DNA of 64,000 bases from Puccinia triticina (lineage: Eukaryota > Basidiomycota > Pucciniomycetes > Pucciniales > Pucciniaceae). A model generated the notes under the pieces. That model was given only the letters and a program-made list of their open reading frames with translations, had not been told where the DNA came from and ran no database searches. The DNA lies in assembly GCF_026914185.1 (NCBI RefSeq), contig NC_070564.1, positions 4,464,001 through 4,528,000 on the forward strand, in the 5' to 3' direction. The translations under genes and the position numbers were made by a program. Below are positions 11,081-21,519 of this stretch, one piece after another (position 1 is the first letter of the stretch; every line of letters starts with the position of its first letter).

Positions 11081-14000
11081 CTGGTCCAGCCTTCACAGGA
11101 ATCTACTGCTGAAGGCTGTGTATTTGTTTGTTAGTTTGTATATCATAGATGTTTGGCTGTGGATTTAAAGTGTATCTAGCACAGCAAAGCTGTGTTGTTT
11201 GTATTTGTGGCTGTGTAGAAAGGCTGTGTAGGTGAGAACCCCTGCAGCAGAAATCCCTCACAAGGAGCTTTCTGCAGCAGAAATCCCTCATCCTCCAGCA
11301 TAAAAGGAGGGCCTCTCCCCACTATAATTTTTTTTTTTCCCCATCAGCCTACAGAGGTTTGGTCACAAGTGGTTAGTTAGTTTAGTTAGGATCAGCCTAT
11401 AGAGGTTTGGTCACTGTGGTTAGTTTTAGTTTGTAGCAGCCTAGGAAGGTCTGTTTTATTGTGGTTATTAGTAGTGGATTAGTGTAGAGAACTGTAGTGT
11501 GTGTTAAGAACAGTAGTAGAACCAACAACCAACCAACCAACAACCAACATCCAACCCATATATATATATATATTTACTTTGTAACAGATTATTTATAACA
11601 ACATAGTGTCAGCAATTTAACATCACAAATTCTTACAACATATATCAAACTTTATCGCACCCACCACGTTAAACCAAGTTACAAAAGATTCACCTCAACT
11701 ATTGATGCAAGTGATCTAGGTCAGATAGAGATTACTATACAAAAGTAAGAGCTATCTTTGGAATCAGCCACACCATTTAAATATTGATTACAAGACTCTT
11801 GGTTATTTGCATAGTACCATCAGAGGGGCAGGTCTTTCAAACCACCCGTAAATTGTAATAGGTTTTCATCTTATTCACAACTTATCTCCCCCTCAACGGA
11901 ACTTCAATTACCACTCATCCATTCCCTTTGGAGTCCCTACACCGCCAGCTCCTCCTCTGCGTCGCCCAGCTCAACAGCCAGGCCCAGCTCAGAAATAATT
12001 GCTTGATTATTGATTTGTAATGCAGTGTTGCTCTAGGATCACCAAAAAGATCATCACACTCAAAGAACCTTGCCACAATACTGAGGAAGGTACTTTGCAA
12101 ACTATGTACATAGCAGATTAAGGAACTCAAGCATCCTATATTTTCAGATTGTCATCCAAAACAAGACTAATACTGATACTCATCTTTGAGATCATGGATC
12201 TTGATCAGAAAACATAGATACTCTTGGTGAACATGGCCCTCTGGAGGCCCCGTCTGTATGAATTTTCATGTATCAGGTATATTCCTGTCTTGTTAAAATA
12301 CTATGTCTTGTTTGCCGCAACTGGCTTCCGCTGTCCACTTGATCAATTACTGACAGGTAATGTAGATAAGCGAGGCAATCTGAAGCTCACCAATTATTGC
12401 TTTGCTTGTGCCTTTGTAATACACGGTCTTGTGTAATTTTTGTCATCAACCAGCTCCCCAGCCCGTCGAGTGCTGCTGGTGACCATGGGCATACTCCTCC
12501 AGATACCGCACACCCCCTCCTAGCTCTTGCGCAGACAGGCTGGTGAGCACGCCGGGGCATTCTGCAGGATTGAGATGATGCTGGTCATGCAATGCAACAG
12601 GTCCTTCTTGCCACCCTCTTTGATTTTCTTGCCCCCTCCTCTTCAATCATCTCACCCACCCTCTCCTGCAACCTTTTTGGCCTCCCTCTTTGACTATTTT
12701 ACACACCCTCCTCAACGTGCTCACCCACTTTCTCAAGGTCGCCAACCACCCGCTTTCTTTGTCCTGCAATCTTCCTCTCCACTTTCAATTTCTACGGTCA
12801 TTTGGGGGCAGACCCTCCCCTCCTTCAGCATAGTCAGAGATGTACTAGAGTTACAGATCAACCTTGCCCCACTAATCTCCCCTGATCAATTGTAAATAAC
12901 AGCTCAATTTGTCATTCATGCTTTGCAAACTAGCCTACACTCTGGTCAACCTCACTAAGAAATAAGCATAAACTTATACTTTCTCACTAGGGTGACTTAA
13001 ATTACAAAGAGTTGACAGGTGATGCTCTGTACAAGATAGAGACAAGGATCAAAGAAATGGTCAGACCCTTAACAGCATTGTTGAAACTTCTGTTGCTTGG
13101 GTTTGCTTGATTTCTTTCTCCAACTCTCTTCTTCTTCTCCTAATCACCCACATCTCATGCTTCCTATTTCCATTCTATCTTTTTAGAAAATGTAAAGCAG
13201 ATGTTTATACTGGATTGACTTCTGTCAAACAGGCAGGGTTGTCTCAGATTGATCCAAACTGGAGAATCAATGGAAAGTAAGTCACTTGTATTCCATGGAT
13301 TTCCTGATAATAGAAATTATTATTGAGCATTCTTCTTCAATCTGTGCCACACCCAGAAGTAAACCCTCTCCTTGTTGTCTGTCCAAGAGAAGTAAATAAA
13401 ATAGGCCATCAAAGGCCCCAAGCCTGCCTCTATCAATTGCTCCCAACAAACCATCTCCACTGTTTCCACAAACTATAAAATCAATTTCAAAGCATCAAGA
13501 GCTTGATTCCTATTATCTCATCCTTTTTTCTCCATTGTGATGAATCCTTCACTACAAGTTCAATCTTTTTCATTGGTCTATTCCTTTGCTCTTTTCATAA
13601 ATGTTAGTTGATAAAAATATGTCTTGGCTTTCTGGAAGGAGAACTGCTTTGTGTACAACTCAAACTGTTTCCAATTCTCCTGTGCCTTCCCTCATCTGGT
13701 CTTCTCTATACTCATTTTTAGTCACCCACATTTCTTGGTAGGCACTTCTATTTCTACTTGATTTGTGTCTTTTGTTTTACATTGATGGAGTAATGAGTAA
13801 TTGAATTTTGAATGTATTGACAGTCTCCAGATTGCTCAAATTTCAAGAACTGATGGTCAGGGAGGGGCTTAGCAAAAGCATGATCTTCCCCAAACAAACA
13901 GTTTCCAGATTTGTTGCAGATTGCCTTATATGATAGTCTTGCAGGGTTGACCACATTGAAACCCAAAAACAGATTCTGTGAAGATTTGATCTGGGGAAAA

Positions 14001-14160
14001 ATCATGGTGTTTGGGTCCAATCCCAACACATTCTTCCCAAGACTTTTAACTAATGGCCAATCTGTCACTGGGGTAGCACCTTGGTTACCAATCACAAATC
14101 AGGTCACGGAGAGAAATTTATTTCCAGGATGTCCCTTGAAGGGGGGGGTGATTGTGGGTG
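11081..14160. other. Remaining Helitron cargo, mostly unidentified, with an exon-like block at about 13,187-13,278
   Basis: There are imperfect repeats at 11,240-11,290 (TGCAGCAGAAATCCCTCA twice) and 11,345-11,470 (GAGGTTTGGTCAC modules), then a simple AACC/TA tract near 11,520-11,575. At about 13,187-13,278 an open block is bounded by a pyrimidine tract plus TTTTTAG and by GTAAGT, and would encode KCKADVYTGLTSVKQAGLSQ and more. It could be a captured exon, but I do not recognise the protein. Other open frames here are short and lack motifs. Confidence 0.35.
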
Positions 14161-14215
14161 ATATTAGCTAGAGCCTAGCAGGTGGTGAGCTGGAAACGTT
14201 TCCCTGAAATCTGCA

Positions 14216-14240
14216 GCGGCGTAGCCGCCTTGACCTCTAG
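14216..14240 (+). other. Helitron 3' terminus: hairpin plus CTAG
   Basis: Stem GCGGC (14,216-14,220) and GCCGC (14,224-14,228) with loop GTA, then the terminal CTAG (14,237-14,240), followed by T of the LINE. Matches the CTRR rule for Helitron 3' ends, where the hairpin serves as a replication stop signal. Confidence 0.8.
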
Positions 14241-16577
14241 TTTTCCTAAATATTGGAGACATGCGGTTACGGTCATCATTAGGAAAGCGGACAAAGATTC
14301 TTATGCACTCCTGGGATCATACCGACCAATAGCGTTGCTATCCTGTTTGGGAAAAGTATTTGAGAGCTTACTTACTAAGCGTATTACTTTTTGGGCCAAA
14401 AATGATAAAATTCTAGCACAAGGTCATTTCGGCGGTAGAGCAAATTGATGTACAGATGATGCTAATGTTTTTCTATCTTCCTGGATTCACCAAAAATGGA
14501 GAGAAAGAAAGATTGTATCAGCGCTCTTCCTTGACGTCCAATCAGCCTACCCTTCTGTTGTCAAAGAACGGCTTATTAATACTCTCCTCAAGTTTAATAT
14601 TCCCTCTTACCTGGCAGCGATTATCCAGTCCCTCCTTTCTAATCAAACAACATTGCTTTGAATGGATGATTACTTATCCCCTTCTTTCGATTTAAAATGT
14701 GGTCTCCCCCAAGGTTCCCCCCTTTCACCTATTCTGTATATCATTTATAATTCGGATCTTCTCATTGGTACCCCACTCAATCTAGATCAAAACAAACTTT
14801 CCCTTGGTTTTATTGATGATGTTACGCATTTTGTCGCTGATAGACGACTCAACAGCTGTGTTTCTACCCTCGAAAACAAAGGAAATAGGTCGTTAGAATG
14901 GGGAAAAAAAAATAACGCTATCTTTGATAAAAAGAAAGCAAAATTTATGGTTTTTACTCACAGGTCAATTGTCACCTGACCATTTCGACTTGGAGATGTT
15001 GAAATGGAACGTTTGGATTCAGTCAAGTATCTAGGGATCATCCTGGACTCTTGCCTCTTGTTCAAACTTCATCTCGATAAAGTCAAAAAATGTGGAGTCA
15101 ACACGATTGGTCAACTTAACAGAATATCTTGATGTTCTTTTGGTTTGGGCTTACAGCAGTCTTGTAATCTTATTATCAGCGTTCTCCGGTCCAGGGTGAT
15201 TTATGGAAGTTCGGTTTGGGCTTCTAAAAGAAACAAAGCAGCAGTCAAGAATGTTATTAGTAAAATCAATAATCAAGCTAACAGAGTTATTCTGGGAGTG
15301 TTTAAAACCACTCCGTGTGAATTTCTTGACAGAGACTCACCGCTAATCCCTTTCTTTGACATTTTAAAAAGAAAAAACCATTTATATTTGTGTAAAAGAT
15401 TGTCAGCTACAGACAATCATCCAATCAAACGACTCATTCAGTACAAAATCAGCAACTCACCTCGAACTCATCTTTCATCCATTCATAACCTTCTCGATAA
15501 ACATCTCATCCCCAAGTACGACTTTAATTCAATTGAAACAATCAGGCAACACCTTATCCCATCTTGGTCGGATTTTGATGTCACAATTAGCAATCTAAAC
15601 ATCAGTAAAAAAATGCAAAAGAGGTTATTACTAACCAAATTTTTGATAAAAAGAATAAAAATGAAATTTTACTCTTTACAGATGGTTCAAACATTCCAAA
15701 TCAAGGAGCAGCTTCGGCGGCTCTGCTCAATGATTTGGTTTCATTTGCTTGTTGAATTAACAACGCCGACAAAGCATCAGCATTCGAAGCAGAAGTTCAA
15801 GCAGTCAACATTGGTCTCGACATTATCAAAAACAAGTTCATCAAGAACAATTTACCTTTTTCGAATCAGATCAACATCTATTCGGATAACCAAGCTACCC
15901 TACAAACAGTCGCTCATCCACCTTGTCCGGAGTCGAATCAATCGGTTTTGGTTCAGATTTTCGATAAACTTGAATTTTTAATTTCGACTCTTTGATTTTT
16001 GGTTTTGCTTTATTGGTGTCCGGCTCATGTCGGTATTCCAGAAAATGAAAAGGCAGATCAACTCGCAAAGACAGCAACTGAAGGGAACTTTCTTTTTGAC
16101 CTTATTCAACAAACAAGAACACTATCAAATATCCAGCAAATCATTTGATCTAAATTCAAATTCAATAAGAAGAAACAATCGATCATCCGTAATAAAATAG
16201 CTTTAACCAACTCACCGATTAAGGTTTTCAAAGCGCTGAATCGACTTGAAAGAGGATTAAGTTCTACAATCTATCAACTTCGTTTGGGTCATTCGCCTCT
16301 CAACGATTTCCTTTTTCATATCAACAAGCTCGACTCACCAGATTGTGATTTTTGTCGGAAACCGGAAACCGTCAAACATTTCCTTATTGATTGCAAAAAA
16401 TTTCAAGAACAAAGAAGAAAATTCAGAAGAAGATTAATATCAAACAAAATAAAGATCAATCCAAATTCACTCAAAAACTTACTCAATAATTTGTTGACTT
16501 CTGAAGCACTATCAAAGTATATCCTCGAAACGAATCGATTCAAAAATATTAAAACCTATATCGAAGAAGAAGATTAA
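14241..16577 (+). pseudogene. LINE ORF2, 3' part: reverse transcriptase, RNase H, zinc finger
   Basis: The frame resumes after the insertion with FPKYWRHAVTVIIRK and SYRPIALLSCLGKVFE. Reverse transcriptase motif A is LFLDVQSAYPSV, the next motif GLPQGSPLSPILY, and the catalytic box LGFIDDVTHFV. RNase H follows (LLFTDGS near 15,670, YSDNQATL near 15,880, PAHVGIPENEKADQLAK near 16,030), then a C-terminal finger CDFCRKPETVKHFLIDC. Stops occur at 14446, 14659, 14977, 15130, 15753, 15993 and 16146, all TGA. A frame change at about 15,606-15,612 coincides with a run of seven A. At most of the stops an arginine fits the family pattern. Confidence 0.92.
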
Positions 16578-17059
16578 ATCACTTTCTCTTGTCTTTTTTA
16601 TTTTATTTTATTTCAGTTATCTTTGACTTACCGGTTGTGTTGTTTCTAAGCGTGTATTCGGTGGGAAAGATCGGGCTGGTTCCTAGGGGGAGTCGGTTTC
16701 GGTCAACTTCCTGCCCGCTTACATCATCAGGGTATGTGGCTTGAGCAACCACATAACACGTACTGTCTGGGCCGCAGTCATGACGGAAGTTGGCTGGATT
16801 CGGCTTTCGCGAAGTATCAGACTCGTTTAAAGAGATGGATTTTCATTGTGATCACTTTCTTTGGGCGCGTCTTTCTTTTTTTCTCTTTTTTCTCTCAAAA
16901 ACAACTCAGATAAAACAAATCATATTCAACGATAAAAATAAATCTTATATTTATTCAATCATGTACTTTACTCTAAACATCATCGCATGTATCTTTATAA
17001 CCTAGTATTCACCTAGTGCGGAATGTCAAAACAATAAGCACTAAAAAAAAAAAAAAAAA
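16578..17059 (+). other. LINE 3' UTR and poly-A tail
   Basis: AT-rich non-coding sequence after the ORF2 TAA, ending in 17 consecutive A (17,043-17,059). No coding motif is present. Confidence 0.8.
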
Positions 17060-17072
17060 GACTGTAGCACAT
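17060..17072. repeat. Right target-site duplication of the LINE
   Basis: GACTGTAGCACAT, identical to 5461-5473, directly after the poly-A tail. Confidence 0.93.
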
Positions 17073-17230
17073 CCTTGTAACCACATAACCTGCCAACCCA
17101 CATAGCAAATTCTGTCCACTGACAGAAATGTGGCTAGACAGGTTTGACTGCTCATAAGCCTTTCCCAAAGAGAGCGCTCCATACAGCTCCGTTAAGTGAT
17201 TCACTGATGAAGGACAAAGAAGAATGCATA

Positions 17231-18497
17231 TTATAAACGATTTTCTGCAAAGGAGTTGGCAGCTTGGATAGCATTATGGGTAGCTGTAAAGAACAAACTG
17301 TTCCAAGTGATAAACCAAGATCTGTAATAAATTTGTGAAGGCAACCCGTCTATGTCAGGGAATAAAGGCGCTATATAAAGTTCTGCGAGAAGTACATAAG
17401 ATTGAAAAAGTTCTGAGAGTGTTTTGATTTCGCAAACGAGTTCTGAGCAAGTATCGACTGGTGGATCTGTGTCGGCTTCTTCCAACCTCGATACCATATA
17501 CATACAAGTCGCTCCCAGTTCTTCTGCCGATTGGTGTAAGAAGTTCAGTTGATGAGAAGACATCTCTGTAAATAATGCCACCCTCTTCTGTTTCATTCCG
17601 CCTGTTTCTAGTTTGTCAAAAAATAGATTGGATAGTTTAATGATCGGTAATATCGATCTGCCAAGCTGGATCGCTGGCCGACTCATCGGAGGTTCCCGGT
17701 CCGGATGGAAAAGGTTTGAATACTGTTCGCCTGCAGAATCAATTCTTGATGTGGCTTCGACCCAAAGATCCGGAATAATGTGTAATTCAGACCCTTTTAG
17801 CCATCTGATGGCTGCATCGATCAAGTAGTCTAGATTGTGAGAAGAGACCGGGAAAACATAATGATCCGTTTTTTTCGGGGGCTTGATAGTACCACGGGCC
17901 CTCTGAAAAAATTCAAGCATGGCACAGCTCAATTCGCCTCTGATAGCACTGTCCAGACCAACGAGTCTGTAACATTTGAACTCTTGGAAGTACTGATCGT
18001 TGGTTTGATTGGGTGCAGGTAAATTGCCGGGAATGATGTCATCAATTGCATGAATCATTTCGTCCAAAGTGCGATGCAGGTGTGGCTGGATCTCTAGAAC
18101 GAGTTGGAGTTGTGAGTGCGGTTCTTTCAGCCAGTTTTCCAGGTTATCCAGAGCTTCCGTAATGCGTCGAACTTGTTGTTTTAGCTCGGGTAGAAGGCTT
18201 GAGTGCAGATGAGAGTGGATGCCTCTCTTCGAACGCAGTCGATCGATAGAAATATCCGTTGTGATGCCATTAGGAATAAATCTAGGCCAGCGAGACTGCT
18301 GTGCACAGAGACGTTCAAAGCCTTGGATAGCTAGATCTGCAGGTTTGATGAGCAGTTAATTGCTTTGAAAACGAGATAAATTGATTTGATCAAAAGATCT
18401 TATGTGGATACACACCTACTTGGTGCTGGTCAAGCTGCTGGGTTGCTTGTGTACCAGTGTTGGGCGTGTCTATGAGTCCATCGTTTGGGTTGGACAT
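17231..18497 (-). CDS. Rust-type protein of unknown function, two exons
   Basis: The model is exon 1 18497-18416 and exon 2 18336-17231 on the minus strand (1,188 nt, 395 aa). The intron (18415-18337, 79 bp) has donor GTGTGT and acceptor CTGCAG. The ATG at 18497 is the first after an in-frame TGA. After a polar N-terminus come PADLAIQGFERLCAQQ, then a helix-rich region with long amphipathic segments (ELKQQVRRITEALDNLENWL) and a C-terminal stretch ELYIAPLFPDIDGLP followed by RSWFITWNSLFF. No catalytic motif, signal peptide or membrane span is evident. The pattern resembles an uncharacterised multi-member family that I associate with Puccinia and Melampsora; that link is from memory. It stands tail-on to the LINE and head-to-head with the LisH gene. 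The frame is intact. Confidence 0.75.
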
Positions 18498-19427
18498 TAT
18501 CGCGGGGGTCTTCGATGTTTTGCGCGTCTTCGTCGATCAACGAACTTTCAGAGTCCAAAACGAATTCCACTCAATCACCCGAATTCCACTGAATCACTCT
18601 AGCGTGTTGCCGTCCTCGGACCTGGGATGATGAAGGAGAGCATGTGATCAACACCAGGAAAACAAAAACAGCGAGACAAAGAACTCATCAACCAAGGGGA
18701 AAGAGACGCGTAAACAGACAAAGAGAGAGAGAAAATCAATGGCATACCTCGGATGCCGGCCGCGGAAAGGAGTGAGGAAAGATAACTATTTACGTACATA
18801 AACCAACCATATTCTTGCTGACTGGACATACCCCAAATTCTAAGCCCGCGGTCCGACGGATACTTGCTATCACATCCGGAGCACCTGAGCCCGGAGGCCC
18901 GGATCGCAACCTTAGCTGAGATCGATCGACAAGAGCAGCAGAGCAACAGCTGACCATCTCCATCCATACCAGGAATACAGCAACACTCCGTGATCTCTGG
19001 TTGGTTCCCACTCCGATTCTATCGCCGAGCACTCCTCCTTCCTTCGCCTTTGCTTTCTCCAACCTCAGGGGGCCTCCATTTTCGCCGGTCAACAGCAGGT
19101 TCTCTTGCTCTATATTCTGAAGTTGTTGGTATGTAAGCTTCCCCTCCGAACTATGTTGTAATTGGCCTCTTCCCACTTACTTTTACCTGCACTGTTTTTT
19201 TTAGAAAGAAAAACCTTGAGAAGTTGAGGTTCCGCCGACTCTAACCATCGTGGTCAATTCAACCGTCTCGCGAGGTTTATCTTGTTTCAATATTTGTCAG
19301 TCCCATCTTCTTACCTGAAACATCATGGCCACTGATTACAGTATGCGTATGCCTCTCGACTGACTTCATTGATATGATTTGATCCACGACTTGATTGATT
19401 TGCAGTGATCTCGGAAGCAGTCTTCAG
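18498..19427. promoter_or_regulatory. Divergent intergenic region upstream of both genes, with likely 5' leader of the LisH gene
   Basis: No coherent gene. It holds upstream sequence for the minus-strand gene at 18,497 and the plus-strand gene at 19,428. A possible 5' leader exon with ATG at 19,325 and an intron 19,341-19,405 (GTATGC to TGCAG) can be drawn, but joining it does not keep the frame of the main ORF, so it would be untranslated or carry a short upstream ORF. Confidence 0.45.
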
Positions 19428-21519
19428 ATGTCTCAGCGTTATCTGACCGATCCAAGTCTTTCCTCAGGCAATCATCCTACCCATCCATCATCAAGCACAA
19501 GCCCAGCCATGTTCCTCAATGAACACGGCCCGCGGAGACCGACAGACCCGGCTGAAATGAGACAACTCATACTCGATTACCTTTGTCACCAATGTTTTGT
19601 CGATACCGCTTCAGCATTTGCCAGAGAATCCGCCCCCAGCAGCAACAGACCTCGCCCAGAAACTGCCGATGGACCTGCCCATGCCCCATCCAAGACGCCA
19701 TCAGCAGATAAACCGAACCAATCGACTCTGGCCGTGAAGGATACTGTAGTTGAACGCACCGTAAGGTTCGATACAGACGATGATGGTGACGCAGAGATGG
19801 GTGATTTGGTAGACACTTCCAGCTCACATGGTCTCCTTCACTCCAATCTCCCTGGGGTCTCTGGAAGCTCCGAGGAACATTTGGCCAACGAGACTTCTAG
19901 CTTGCCCAGGGATGAGATGTCCGTCAATGGAGAGAATTCCTCGGCCAATCGGTTGGCCGGCACCGATCGCGGTGGATATTACCCAGATTGGACTGCACAG
20001 GACGTACAAACAACCCGGATACGATTAGGTAAAGCTATCCTACTCTTTCTTTCTTTCTTGTCCCGAGTTCCCAATTGTGATGCTGATCGGAGACGTGTTT
20101 TGATTGATGTCCATCAAAGCCATCAAAGAACACATAGTCGGCGGGAGAATCAAGGAGGCTATCAAGCTTATAGAAGCACATTTTCCAGCCGTCCTAGGCC
20201 CTCCTCTTACTCCCAAGTCCTGCGGAACATCTATGCCTGGCAGCTCTTCCACTACCGCTCACAATCCTTATAGTTCTACCGCCCCCGATCCTAGCACTTC
20301 CAGCGGTCAAACTCCTGGCACTTCGAACGGCCAAATCCCGAACCATGTCCTCGCCCAGCGCAAAGCTCGCATCTCCTTCGCCAATCGTCCGCTAAGGGGA
20401 GCGGTATCCTCACGTAGTGGGTTGAATTCATCAAGTATGAGCTCGAGCTCACCAAATCGCTCACAAAACAACTCGCGACAGGGCTCTTCGAAGATTGACT
20501 TGAACACGACATCCGCTCCCATCTCATCATCTGACATGATTCTCAGCCAAAGCCATCTTTCTCACGGATCGTTTGGGTCGTTGAATCCAGCACACGTCGC
20601 CTTGAACTTACAGATCCAATTTTTTGTTGAATTTGTCCGGTCGATCTCGCAAAGCCAGCCGACCAACTCCAACGGATTAGAGCATGATAGCGAGAATCGC
20701 ACTCGGGGTTCATCAGCTGCTCCTGGTACTGAAAATGGACACGCCAACGGGAAGATGTCAGAACACGCAGTCCGAAAGCTCGGTGGATCATCACCTACTA
20801 GCCACTCCGGCGGACCATCGAACGGGATGGCCACCGATCTTTCGAACTCCGTGGGCGCGTTGAGCGATGACACTTCGACCACCTCATCTAGCGTTTCGAC
20901 TCGGACGACCTCGCTGGCATTATCCTTGCCGCATTGTCGGGCTTTACATGACTTTGTACATCAGCTACCCGAACCGGTCGAGCGTGCTATCTTTGCAAAG
21001 GAGTTGGAAAACGTCGCGGGTCTGTTGGCCTATGTCGACCCGTGGGACTCGCCCGTCCGAAAGTATCTCGATCAAAGCCGGAGGGATTTGTTGGCGCATC
21101 GAGTCAATGCAGCCATCCTCGGTAAGCACTCTCATCCAGCCAACTGATCATCACTTTCGTGCAGATTTCCCTAATTTGGGTTCTCCAGTCCATCTGGGTA
21201 GATCCCCCACTTCGATCTTGCAACTGGTGGCCCAACAGACTTGTTTTACCTGGTCGATGCTCACCGAACTAGAGGAGCAAATCTCCTGTCCTACGCCAGA
21301 AGAGAAATCCAGAACAAAGGTCGGTTTTTTTTTCTCCAATTCATCGTTTGGTCCGATTGCATTGTTCCCGATGGCTCCCCTACATGTACAGTGTTACTGA
21401 GTCTTTACCAACTCCTCTTCCACGACAATAACATCCCGTTTACTACCGATTTCGATTCTTGGGACTTTCAATCGACCAGCCAATCGATTTTTTCAACTTC
21501 CAAGAGTTTGTTAATCTGA
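19428..21519 (+). CDS. LisH-CTLH-CRA domain protein (RanBPM / GID-complex-like), about four exons
   Basis: Best model: 19428-20028, 20120-21121, 21189-21323, 21392-21519 (1,866 nt, 621 aa). LisH: MRQLILDYLCHQCF near residue 45. CTLH spans intron 1: TRIRL joined to AIKEHIVGGRIKEAIKLIEA. After a long Ser-rich low-complexity linker come the CRA-type segments LNLQIQFFVEFVRSI, NVAGLLAYVDPWDSP and HRVNAAIL. Such proteins scaffold the GID/CTLH E3 ubiquitin ligase. No SPRY domain is seen, so it is closer to a Gid8-like or SPRY-less RanBPM form. Uncertain points: the start (a 5' leader intron may exist), intron 2 (acceptor at 21,164 or 21,188, both in frame; the latter has a CTAAT branch site), and intron 3, where only the weak donor at 21,324 keeps the frame. 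Confidence 0.75.

Larger units (their letters stand above)
8590..14240 (+). mobile_element. Non-autonomous Helitron-like element inserted in the LINE, with a captured CCT6 fragment
   Basis: Removing 8590-14240 restores the LINE sequence GGATA plus TTTTCC and the peptide HLGYFPKYW, so the insertion lies between A and T without a target duplication, as Helitrons do. The 3' end has a GC hairpin (GCGGC-GTA-GCCGC, 14,216-14,228), eight nt, and CTAG at 14,237-14,240. Apart from the loop, it closely matches the end of the autonomous Helitron at 46,384 (both read GCCGCCTTGA then CTAG). The 5' end starts TG rather than the canonical TC. No Rep or helicase is present, so mobilisation would have been in trans. 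It contains host-gene exons, a minisatellite and long sections I cannot identify. Confidence 0.75.
5474..17059 (+). mobile_element. Full-length non-LTR retrotransposon (LINE) interrupted by a Helitron-like element
   Basis: The element runs from just after the left 13-bp duplication to a 17-nt poly-A tail (17,043-17,059) followed by the right duplication. It contains a 5' leader, ORF1 (gag-like, zinc knuckles), ORF2 (endonuclease, reverse transcriptase, RNase H, C-terminal zinc finger) and a 3' UTR of about 470 nt. Removing the insertion at 8,590-14,240 leaves about 5.9 kb, a normal LINE length. The combination of AP-type endonuclease, RNase H and poly-A fits the Tad/I-type LINEs of fungi, but I did not assign a clade. 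The copy is dead: one TAG in ORF1, eight TGA in ORF2 and one frameshift. Confidence 0.93.

Noticed and set aside
7031..16577. Recoded TGA (TGA as Trp) in LINE ORF2
   Set aside because: Host genes here end with TGA (ISA2, LisH protein) and the residues expected at the LINE stops fit arginine, not tryptophan. Deamination of CGA is simpler.
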